A stretch of DNA of 7,279 nt, from assembly GCA_023251215.1 (NCBI GenBank), contig JAHEZF010000079.1, forward strand, positions 1-7,279, in the 5' to 3' direction. Of this stretch, positions 1 to 5,502 are shown piece after piece. Positions within the stretch are counted from its first letter, which is position 1, and the number at the start of each line of letters is the position of its first letter. This DNA comes from Sphingobacteriales bacterium (GTDB taxonomy: Bacteria; Bacteroidota; Bacteroidia; Chitinophagales; Chitinophagaceae). The notes below the pieces were generated by a model that saw nothing but the letters and a program-made list of their open reading frames with translations, was not told the origin of the DNA and ran no database searches. The translations under genes were made by a program, and so were the position numbers.

Positions 1-544
1 CATCTTCTTTTTTTGCATTCACCGCTGCAGCCGCTACATTCAGGTACAACTGTGTATCAAATGCCGGGAAAGCAAAACTGCCATAACTGAATCCTTTCGA
101 TACAATATAATTCTGCACTACTTCTGCATTTTTAAAAGCAGTCAGTGCATCATTAAATCTTTTAGCATTAAAATCTTCGCTGGCCTTACCCAGGTAGCCG
201 AACGACACATCGAATAAAGTGGAATGTTGGTTCAGCTTGCCCTCAAACAGATCTTTGTCCACTTCAAGATATTTTTTATATGCATTAAAGGCGTCCATTC
301 TTGCATCAGGCACTTTCCTGTTAAGGGCAGTATCCCTGGCTATTGCATTATAAATAACTGCTTTCAGGTACCAGCCACCTCCATTTTTAGTATTCTTTTC
401 GCTGGAAAGATATTTATCAATTCCTTCTTTGGCTTTCTCCCACTGATTTTTGCCTGCAATGTCCCTTATTTCTTCAATACTCTGTGCTATTGAGCCTGCA
501 GAAATAAATGTGGCAAGCAGCGTAATAATAATTGATTTTCGCAT
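1..544 (-). CDS. Secreted tetratricopeptide-repeat-like protein (C-terminus cut by window edge)
   Basis: The frame is open from an ATG at 544 down to the window edge, giving 181 codons with no stop. Residues 1-20 form a clear Sec signal peptide: MRKS, a hydrophobic core IIITLLATFISA, and a signal peptidase I site SIA|Q after A20, with no lipobox. The mature part has paired amphipathic helices typical of TPR solenoids: NQWEKAKEGIDKYL (about 33-46), WYLKAVIYNAIA (58-69), DAFNAYKKYLEV (84-95) and RFNDALTAFKNAEVV (129-143). The product is probably periplasmic, with a protein-protein interaction role; the actual function is unknown. It lies 93 bp downstream of gyrA on the same strand, so co-transcription is plausible. 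A TPR gene after gyrA is an arrangement I recall from related Bacteroidota. No Shine-Dalgarno is seen; the start is chosen because it begins the signal peptide. Confidence 0.88.
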   Translation of the reverse strand, partial: MRKSIIITLLATFISAGSIAQSIEEIRDIAGKNQWEKAKEGIDKYLSSEKNTKNGGGWYLKAVIYNAIARDTALNRKVPDARMDAFNAYKKYLEVDKDLFEGKLNQHSTLFDVSFGYLGKASEDFNAKRFNDALTAFKNAEVVQNYIVSKGFSYGSFAFPAFDTQLYLNVAAAAVNAKKED

Positions 545-557
545 GATTGAATATTTA

Positions 558-587
558 AATAATAATGCTGATCTTAATTTTATTATT
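558..587 (-). other. AT-rich inverted repeat in the gyrA-to-TPR gap
   Basis: AATAATAA at 558-565 is matched by its exact reverse complement TTATTATT at 580-587, with a 14-base loop. It lies between the gyrA stop and the TPR start, ending 13 bases before the TPR start codon on the minus strand. It could be a weak leader hairpin near the ribosome entry site, but an all-A/T stem of this size is expected by chance in such sequence. No convincing terminator with a GC-rich stem is seen after gyrA. Confidence 0.2.
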
Positions 588-637
588 CACCTTCCTGAGA
601 TGAATTTGCTGAATCATTGGTTGCCCGTCCGACCGGA

Positions 638-3214
638 TTAATCTGATGGAATCTCTCCACTGAAGTCATCCGGGCGGGCTTCGGGGCCGTTTCCATTAGC
701 ATGATTATTGCCATTACCATTTCCGTTTTCTCCATGGTAGTCCAAACGTGTAATGGCGGCTATCTCGTCGCCTTCATCCAGCTTTATCAGTTTTACTCCC
801 TGTGTGGCCCTGCCCTGCTCACTGATGTCGGCTACTTTCATGCGAATGGTTACTCCACTTTTACAAGTGATCATCAGGTCATCGCTTTCATCCACATCCA
901 GTATGCCAACTAAAGATCCTGTTTTTCCGGTAATGTTTATTGTCTTTACTCCTTTACCGCCACGATTGGTCATCCTGTATTCTTCAGTGGCGGTTCTTTT
1001 GCCAAATCCTTTTTCACTTACTACCAACACGGTCCGGGTTGCCTGTTCTTCGGGATTTACACAAATCATTCCCACCACTTCTTCACCTTCTTCATCGGCT
1101 TCAATACCGGCTACACCAATGGCGCCACGGCCGGTTGGACGAACCTTTGATTCATTGAAACGAATTGCCCTTCCGCTTTTTACGGCCATCATGATCTCAC
1201 TTTTTCCATCGGTCATTTTAGCTTCGAGTAATTCATCGCCTTCAACAATATTGATCGCATTTACACCGCTTTGACGGGGACGGCTGAAATCCTGCAATTC
1301 CGTTTTTTTAATGATTCCTTTTTTAGTGCAAAGAACAATATTGTGTGAACTCACAAAATCTTCATCTTTCAAATCCTTTACATCAATGATGGCTCTTACT
1401 TTGTCATCGGTCGGCAGTTGTATCAGGTTTTGAATAGCCCTTCCCTTACCTGTTTTTTCTCCTTCGGGAATTTCATAAATGTTCAGCCAGTAACACCTTC
1501 CCTTTTCAGTGAAGAATAACATGCTGTGATGCGTGGAAGCCACAAAAAGATGTTCGATGTAATCTTCCTCTCTTGTTTTGCCACCAATGGCTCCCCTGCC
1601 GCCGCGCCGTTGCGAACGGAATTCATCGGCCGGGGTACGTTTGATGTAACCAAGATGTGAAATGGTGATCACCACATCTTCTTCCTTTATCAGGTCTTTG
1701 ATCTTTACTTCATCATCGAGGTAAGTGATCTCGGTCTTTCTTTCATCACCAAACTTGTCTTTTATTTCCAACAGTTCTTTTTTGATCAGGTCGAAACGCA
1801 ATTTCTCATCAGCCAGCAATTCTTTTAAGTGAGTGATCAGTTTTATCAGTTCATCATATTCTTCTTTTATCTTTTCTCTTTCCATTCCGGTCAATCGCTG
1901 CAGGCGAAGCTCCAGAATGGCTTTGGCCTGTATATCATCCAGTCCCCATCCGGTATTCACGAGATTTTCTTTGGCAATATCCGGCGTAGCGGAGTTGCGG
2001 ATCAGGGTGATCACTTCATCGAGGTGATCCAGTGCAATAAGATAACCCCTTAAAATATGTGCTTTCTTTTCTGCTTCTCTCAATTCAAACCTTGTTCTTC
2101 TTACTACCACTTCATGACGGAACTCCACAAACTCACTGATCATTTCTTTTAAGTTCAGTGTTTTGGGTCTGCCTTTTACAATAGCAACATTGTTGATGCC
2201 GTATGAAGTTTGCAGTTCGGTATGTTTATACAGCTGGTTGATAATAACATTGGCGATAGCATCCCGTTTCAGGTCAACCACTACCCTTGTTCCTTCTTTG
2301 TTATTGGATTCATTATTTACATGGGTAACTCCATCAATGATTTTTTCATTTACCAGTTCGCCAATACGGTTTGTCAGTGCATCCCTGTTTACCTGGTAAG
2401 GAACTTCGGTGATGATGATCTGCTCCCGGCCACTGCCCTTTGTTTCTACCGATAGTTTACCTCTCACTACTACTTTGCCCCTTCCAAAATGCATGGCTGC
2501 TTTCACTCCTTCCATTCCGTAAATAATTCCGCCTGTCGGAAAATCAGGAGCTTTTACATACTGCATGAGTTCATCAACAGAAATATCCCTCTTATCAATA
2601 AAAGCTATACAGCCGTCAATAACTTCGGTCAGATTGTGTGGCATCACATTGGTAGCCATCCCTACAGCAATACCACTTGACCCATTAATCAGTAATTGCG
2701 GAATTCTTGTGGGAAGAATGGTGGGTTCTTTTTCTGAATCATCGAAGTTCAATTGAAAATCTACAGTGTCTTTATCCAGGTCGTCAAGCATATACTCTGC
2801 CAGTCTTTCCAATCTTGCTTCAGTATAACGCATGGCAGCCGGCCCGTCTCCATCTTGGTTGCCGAAATTTCCCTGGTGATCAATTAATGGGTATCGCATA
2901 TTCCAGTCCTGCGCCATACGCACCATAGCATCATATACTGCCGTGTCGCCATGCGGATGATATTTACCCAATACCTCTCCAACTATTCGTGCCGATTTCT
3001 TAAAGGGTTTATTATAATGAATGCCGAGTTCATTCATTGCATATAAAATACGGCGGTGTACGGGTTTCAATCCATCCCGCACATCCGGCAGGGCACGGCC
3101 TACAATTACCGACATTGAATAATCAATGTAAGCGGTCTTCATTTGCTCCTCTATATTCACGGGAATTATCCGGTTGCTGTCATTCGTTTCCAGTGGTTCA
3201 AAGTTCTCTTCCAT
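638..3214 (-). CDS. gyrA: DNA gyrase subunit A
   Basis: GyrA is the DNA cleavage-and-rejoining subunit of gyrase, which with GyrB introduces negative supercoils using ATP. The gene is complete at 858 aa, within the usual range. The winged-helix/breakage-reunion domain spans about residues 20-500, with [15 protein letters not shown] near the start, the quinolone-determining segment [11 protein letters not shown] (85-95), and the catalytic tyrosine Y130 in [10 protein letters not shown] (E. coli Y122). The C-terminal DNA-wrapping domain carries the gyrase-specific GyrA box QRRGGRGA (535-542), which separates it from ParC. Six repeated turn motifs (SHLGYIKRT 519, TEKGRCYWL 569, TKKGIIKKT 630, VKSGRAIRF 678, SEKGFGKRT 733, CKSGVTIRM 784) fit a six-bladed beta-pinwheel. 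The quinolone-contact positions are T91 (E. coli S83) and D95 (E. coli D87). A Gly/Asn-rich tail (about 828-844) and a short acidic end follow the last blade. The start MEEN precedes the conserved [20 protein letters not shown]. Confidence 0.99.
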   Translation of the reverse strand: MEENFEPLETNDSNRIIPVNIEEQMKTAYIDYSMSVIVGRALPDVRDGLKPVHRRILYAMNELGIHYNKPFKKSARIVGEVLGKYHPHGDTAVYDAMVRMAQDWNMRYPLIDHQGNFGNQDGDGPAAMRYTEARLERLAEYMLDDLDKDTVDFQLNFDDSEKEPTILPTRIPQLLINGSSGIAVGMATNVMPHNLTEVIDGCIAFIDKRDISVDELMQYVKAPDFPTGGIIYGMEGVKAAMHFGRGKVVVRGKLSVETKGSGREQIIITEVPYQVNRDALTNRIGELVNEKIIDGVTHVNNESNNKEGTRVVVDLKRDAIANVIINQLYKHTELQTSYGINNVAIVKGRPKTLNLKEMISEFVEFRHEVVVRRTRFELREAEKKAHILRGYLIALDHLDEVITLIRNSATPDIAKENLVNTGWGLDDIQAKAILELRLQRLTGMEREKIKEEYDELIKLITHLKELLADEKLRFDLIKKELLEIKDKFGDERKTEITYLDDEVKIKDLIKEEDVVITISHLGYIKRTPADEFRSQRRGGRGAIGGKTREEDYIEHLFVASTHHSMLFFTEKGRCYWLNIYEIPEGEKTGKGRAIQNLIQLPTDDKVRAIIDVKDLKDEDFVSSHNIVLCTKKGIIKKTELQDFSRPRQSGVNAINIVEGDELLEAKMTDGKSEIMMAVKSGRAIRFNESKVRPTGRGAIGVAGIEADEEGEEVVGMICVNPEEQATRTVLVVSEKGFGKRTATEEYRMTNRGGKGVKTINITGKTGSLVGILDVDESDDLMITCKSGVTIRMKVADISEQGRATQGVKLIKLDEGDEIAAITRLDYHGENGNGNGNNHANGNGPEARPDDFSGEIPSD

Positions 3215-3248
3215 TGCTGATTTTCTTTCTTATTTTATTGCTGATTTT
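3213..3248 (-). repeat. 12-bp direct repeat in the gyrA leader, running into the start codon
   Basis: On the coding strand of gyrA the 12-mer AAAATCAGCAAT occurs twice without mismatch: at 3248-3237, and again at 3224-3213, where its last two bases are the AT of the ATG start. The period is 24 bp and the spacer is purine-rich (AAAATAAGAAAG). The upstream copy ends in AATAA rather than AATGG, so it makes no second start codon. The A-rich leader without a Shine-Dalgarno is typical for Bacteroidota. The repeat could be a small tandem duplication or a site for a translational regulator. Confidence 0.6.
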
Positions 3249-3260
3249 AACCCCTGAAAA
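3245..3260. promoter_or_regulatory. Operator-like palindrome 1 (gyrA leader)
   Basis: TTTTAACCCCTGAAAA has the form of two 6-base arms around a CCCC core, with one mismatch between the arms. It differs at one position from the perfect palindrome at 3303-3318, and their centres are 58 bp apart. It lies downstream of the proposed gyrA -7 element, inside the leader. Two copies of one palindrome flanking a promoter suggest a dimeric regulator's binding sites. The regulator is unknown. Confidence 0.4.
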
Positions 3261-3283
3261 GCTCCGTAAACGGGGCTGTTTTT
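3260..3283 (+). terminator. GC-rich hairpin with U-tract, plus orientation, in the gyrA leader
   Basis: Read on the plus strand, A-GCTCCG (3260-3266) pairs with CGGGGC-T (3271-3277) across a TAAA loop: seven pairs, one of them a G-U wobble, followed by GTTTTT (3278-3283). This has the shape of an intrinsic terminator, but no plus-strand gene lies upstream; it could stop antisense transcription from the gyrA region before the saccharopine dehydrogenase gene. On the minus strand, where it would sit in the gyrA leader RNA, the same stem carries one C-A mismatch, so it is weaker but could still fold. Confidence 0.35.
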
Positions 3284-3291
3284 AGCGTCTG

Positions 3292-3299
3292 CAAATCTA
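3292..3299 (-). promoter_or_regulatory. gyrA: gyrA promoter -7 element (Bacteroidota type)
   Basis: On the minus strand TAGATTTG is a full match to the Bacteroidota primary-sigma -7 consensus TAnnTTTG, about 78 bases before the gyrA start. This would give a leader of roughly 70 nt. A good -33 TTTG is not seen at the usual distance (the bases there read CAGG followed by TTTT), so the -33 half is weak. The stretch between the expected -33 and -7 elements is occupied by the perfect palindrome at 3303-3318. Confidence 0.55.
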
Positions 3300-3302
3300 C
3301 TT

Positions 3303-3318
3303 TTTTAACCCCTTAAAA
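3303..3318. promoter_or_regulatory. Operator-like palindrome 2 (inside the gyrA promoter spacer)
   Basis: TTTTAACCCCTTAAAA has perfect 6-base inverted arms (TTTTAA and TTAAAA) around CCCC. It starts 4 bp upstream of the proposed gyrA -7 element and fills the spacer where RNA polymerase would contact the promoter, so a bound protein there would be expected to repress. Its partner at 3245-3260 differs by one base. Confidence 0.45.
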
Positions 3319-3341
3319 CCTGATAAAAAAGGCATTTTTTT

Positions 3342-3380
3342 CAGCTATTTTTTCCACCCCTGTGAATTAATAAATAGCTG
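3342..3380. repeat. 9-bp perfect inverted repeat in the divergent intergenic region
   Basis: CAGCTATTT (3342-3350) is exactly reverse-complemented by AAATAGCTG (3372-3380), with 21 bases between. It lies upstream of the gyrA promoter and about 90 bp before the saccharopine dehydrogenase start. The arm spacing (30 bp, near three helical turns) would suit a protein-binding site with both halves on one face, or a long-loop hairpin. No T-tract follows, so it does not look like a terminator. Confidence 0.4.
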
Positions 3381-3437
3381 CAAAATCATGCAGGTTCAAC
3401 AGTGGGCTTTCACAAGGATTTTCTGATTTTTTAGTTA

Positions 3438-3445
3438 TAATTTTC
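3438..3445 (+). promoter_or_regulatory. Possible -7 element for the saccharopine dehydrogenase operon
   Basis: TAATTTTC matches TAnnTTTG in all fixed positions but the last, and ends 25 bases before the start codon at 3471, giving a leader of about 20 nt. No clear -33 TTG is seen upstream. The region is very AT-rich, so chance matches are likely. Confidence 0.3.
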
Positions 3446-3470
3446 CCGTGAATTTAACTCCGGATTTTAC

Positions 3471-5000
3471 ATGAAAACGATTCTCTTATTTGGCGCCGGT
3501 AAATCAGCAACAGTTTTAATTGATTATTTACTGGAAAACGCCATTACTGAAAACTGGAAAATAGTTATAGCAGATGCAGACCTGAAACTGGCTCAATCAA
3601 AGATCGGGAACTCACAACGGGCCGTTGCCGTTTCTTTTGACATTAATGAAGAAAAAGAAACTGCAAAATATATACGCCAGGCAGATATAGTGATTTCGTT
3701 GCTGCCGCCTGCTCTTCATTTCCTGGTTGCAAAAAATTGTGTTGAATATGGGAAAAACCTTTTAACAGCTTCTTATCTGGATGATGAGATCAAAAAGTTG
3801 AAGTCAAAGATTGAAAACAAGCATCTTCTTTTTCTTTGTGAAATGGGTCTCGACCCGGGCATTGATCACATGAGTGCCATGAGGATCATTGATGGCATCA
3901 GGGAAAGAAAGGGACATATCACTTTTTTTCAGTCTCATTGCGGCGGACTTGTGGCCCCGGAAAGTGATGATAATCCCTGGCATTACAAAATAAGCTGGAA
4001 CTCAAGAAATATTATACTGGCCGGAAAAGCAGGGGCGCATTACAGGGAAAATGCTGAAGAAAAAAACCTGGCTTACGAAGAATTGTTTACCACCAACAGG
4101 CTGGTGGAAATACCGGGTATTGGCTACCTGTGCTGGTATCCCAACCGGGATTCACTCAGCTATACATCACTTTATGGATTGGAGGATACCAAAACATTTG
4201 TCCGCACTACGCTCCGGCATCCTGATTTTATGTATGGATGGAAAAATATCATTGACCTGAAATTAACAGATGAAACTCCGCAATATGAAACGGATAATAA
4301 AACATTATATCAGGTCTTCAAAGAACATATGGATAAAAATGGATTTGGGGAATGGCTGAATCAAAAACTGACCGAACGGTTTGCAGAAACAAAAAGCCTG
4401 ATGGAAAATCTGTTGAAGCTGATGGAAGTTGAGAATGAGGCAAAAGAGGAAGGCGAAAAAATTCCTGAAGCCTTTATGGCGGCTGATGAAAAAGGCAACC
4501 TCGAAGAGATAGCGATTGATGATGTAAAAAATAAAGCGGCTGCATTTGTTGCCCAGAAAATGCATGAAGCCAATCTTACACTCAAGCAGCTTTTCTTTTT
4601 AGGACTGGATGATAAGGACACTTTAGTGAACAAAGGGTATTGCAGCCCGGCTGATATTTTACAGTTTGCAATGGAAAAGAAACTCAGCCTGCGGCCTTAT
4701 GACAAGGATATGATCGTTATGCTGCATGAGATAGAATATGAAGTCGGAAGTCAGAAGGCGGAACCCGATAGCTATCGGGTCAGAAGTTCATTGATTGTAA
4801 AGGGAGAAAACAATTTGAGAACCGCTATGGCAAAAACAGTAGGCCTGCCATTGGGCATTGCTGCTAAGCTGATATTGAACGGGCAAATAAAATTGACGGG
4901 ACTTCATATTCCTGCTGTAAAAGAAATTTATGAACCCGTGCTGAAAGAACTTGAATTGTATGGAGTAAAATTTCAGGAAGAGGAAAAAGAAATTATATAA
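3471..5000 (+). CDS. Saccharopine dehydrogenase family protein (glutamate-forming, LYS9/AASS-C type)
   Basis: The family interconverts saccharopine and 2-aminoadipate-6-semialdehyde plus glutamate with NAD(P). The N-terminal Rossmann fold shows the dinucleotide fingerprint FGAGKSA (7-13), an acidic strand end IADAD (33-37), and SLLPPALHFLVAKNC (76-90). The central catalytic domain has TASYLDDEI (99-107), GLDPGIDHM (126-134), CGGLVAPESDDNPWHYKISW (157-176) and WYPNRDS (222-228). The C-terminal part returns to the Rossmann half with DKDMIVM (411-417) and TAMAKTVGLPLGIAAKL (451-467). From memory this matches the dehydrogenase half of human AASS and yeast Lys9, not the lysine-forming Lys1. At 509 aa it is longer than the usual 440-450; the excess is a charged, helix-rich stretch at about 290-365. 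No lysine-ketoglutarate reductase gene lies beside it, so the physiological reaction is unproven. It leads the DUF2784 gene by 11 bp. Confidence 0.92.
   Translation: MKTILLFGAGKSATVLIDYLLENAITENWKIVIADADLKLAQSKIGNSQRAVAVSFDINEEKETAKYIRQADIVISLLPPALHFLVAKNCVEYGKNLLTASYLDDEIKKLKSKIENKHLLFLCEMGLDPGIDHMSAMRIIDGIRERKGHITFFQSHCGGLVAPESDDNPWHYKISWNSRNIILAGKAGAHYRENAEEKNLAYEELFTTNRLVEIPGIGYLCWYPNRDSLSYTSLYGLEDTKTFVRTTLRHPDFMYGWKNIIDLKLTDETPQYETDNKTLYQVFKEHMDKNGFGEWLNQKLTERFAETKSLMENLLKLMEVENEAKEEGEKIPEAFMAADEKGNLEEIAIDDVKNKAAAFVAQKMHEANLTLKQLFFLGLDDKDTLVNKGYCSPADILQFAMEKKLSLRPYDKDMIVMLHEIEYEVGSQKAEPDSYRVRSSLIVKGENNLRTAMAKTVGLPLGIAAKLILNGQIKLTGLHIPAVKEIYEPVLKELELYGVKFQEEEKEII
4763..4780. repeat. Perfect 18-bp palindrome inside the saccharopine dehydrogenase gene
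   Basis: ACCCGATAGCTATCGGGT is its own reverse complement over all 18 bases. It encodes part of residues 431-437 (EPDSYRV) in a predicted loop shortly after the conserved DKDMIVM motif. An 8-bp direct repeat GTCAGAAG (4750-4757 and 4779-4786) brackets it. I recall closely similar GATAGCTATC-cored palindromes recurring in Bacteroidota genomes, which would make this a dispersed element that landed in a coding loop, but that cannot be confirmed from this window. Confidence 0.6.
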
Positions 5001-5011
5001 ATGCTACACCA

Positions 5012-5404
5012 ATGTGGTATCATTTTCTCAATTACTTCTTTTTTGCTTTCCATACAACGTTTACGCTGTTCAATATTTTCGGCTGGGTATTTAAGAAAAC
5101 GAGGAAATGGAACTTGATCACATTATTGCTTACTGCATTTTCATGGTTTGTATTGGGTATCTGGTATGGATGGGGCTATTGCTTTTGCACACACTGGCAT
5201 TGGCTGGTAAGAGAAAAATTGGGTTATCATGATGAATCAAATTCCTATATTCATTTTCTTGTATTGAAACTTACGGGTATAAATTTTAATCCAGAGCTGG
5301 TTGACAGCGTTACTGTTTCCGTTTTTTTTGCAGCACTTATTTTAAGCCTGTGGTTAAATATAAGAGACTATAGAAATAAAAGAAGACAAAAAATTAATTT
5401 CTGA
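5012..5404 (+). CDS. DUF2784 family small membrane protein
   Basis: This is a 130-aa inner-membrane protein with three predicted helices: about 5-26 (FLNYFFFAFHTTFTLFNIFG), 34-53 (NLITLLLTAFSWFVLGIWYG) and 97-116 (VDSVTVSVFFAALILSLWLN). It ends in a strongly basic tail (RNKRRQK) that is probably cytoplasmic. The hallmark is GWGYCFCTHWHW (53-64) just after helix 2, followed by REKLGY; this matches DUF2784 as I remember it, where the GYC...WHW core is conserved. The family has no established function. The Cys/His cluster (C57, C59, H61, H63) could bind metal or haem, which is inference. The start is the only in-frame ATG near the preceding stop; an ATG at 5001 is in another frame. The 11-bp gap implies co-transcription with the saccharopine dehydrogenase. 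Confidence 0.88.
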   Translation: MWYHFLNYFFFAFHTTFTLFNIFGWVFKKTRKWNLITLLLTAFSWFVLGIWYGWGYCFCTHWHWLVREKLGYHDESNSYIHFLVLKLTGINFNPELVDSVTVSVFFAALILSLWLNIRDYRNKRRQKINF

Positions 5405-5411
5405 AAAGAAA

Positions 5412-5444
5412 CCTCACCCCAACCCCTCTCCAAAGGAGAGGGGC
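5412..5444. repeat. GC-rich hairpin repeat between convergent genes (dispersed-repeat type)
   Basis: After CCTCACCCCAA, the arms CCCCTCTCC (5423-5431) and GGAGAGGGG (5435-5443) form a perfect 9-bp stem with an AAA loop. From memory, sequences of this CCTCACCCCAACCCCTCTCC type occur in many copies in intergenic regions of Bacteroidota genomes, so I read it as a REP-like dispersed repeat. It starts 8 bases after the DUF2784 stop and 58 bases beyond the end of the convergent SIR2 gene. It may act as a transcript-end stabiliser or bidirectional terminator, although no T-tract follows on either strand. Confidence 0.7.
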
Positions 5445-5502
5445 CTGAACCCATAGTTAGCATTGGTCTAAATTCTTTGCATTAATTTTTCTAAGAAGCT
5501 TT

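Noticed and set aside
224..641. Plus-strand open frames at 224-493 and 450-641
   Set aside because: They overlap the minus-strand TPR gene, which has a signal peptide and TPR-like helices; the plus-strand products look like reverse-strand noise.
753..1274. 173-codon open frame on the plus strand inside gyrA, and several shorter ones on the same strand between 701 and 3285
   Set aside because: They are antisense to a fully conserved gyrA, have no recognisable domain, and show the Ser/Pro/Phe-rich composition of complementary-strand shadows.
2042..2055. A third partial copy of the gyrA palindrome (TAACCCCTTAAAA) within the gyrA coding region
   Set aside because: 13 of 16 positions match, but the bases encode conserved residues LRGYL and one arm is not palindromic; probably a codon coincidence, worth including only in a motif count.
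638..3214. Possibility that the type IIA topoisomerase is ParC rather than GyrA
   Set aside because: An intact GyrA box QRRGGRGA and six pinwheel motifs are present, which ParC lacks.
3321..3343. AAAAAA-GGCA-TTTTTT inverted repeat as a terminator
   Set aside because: The stem is made only of A-T pairs and no gene ends nearby on either strand; expected in such AT-rich intergenic DNA.
4305..4633. Two minus-strand open frames inside the saccharopine dehydrogenase gene
   Set aside because: They are antisense to the conserved coding frame and have Phe/Ser-rich translations with no known domain.
5001..5012. Alternative ATG at 5001 for the gene after the saccharopine dehydrogenase
   Set aside because: It is in a different frame from the DUF2784 protein and soon runs into a stop; the ATG at 5012 gives the family's expected N-terminus.
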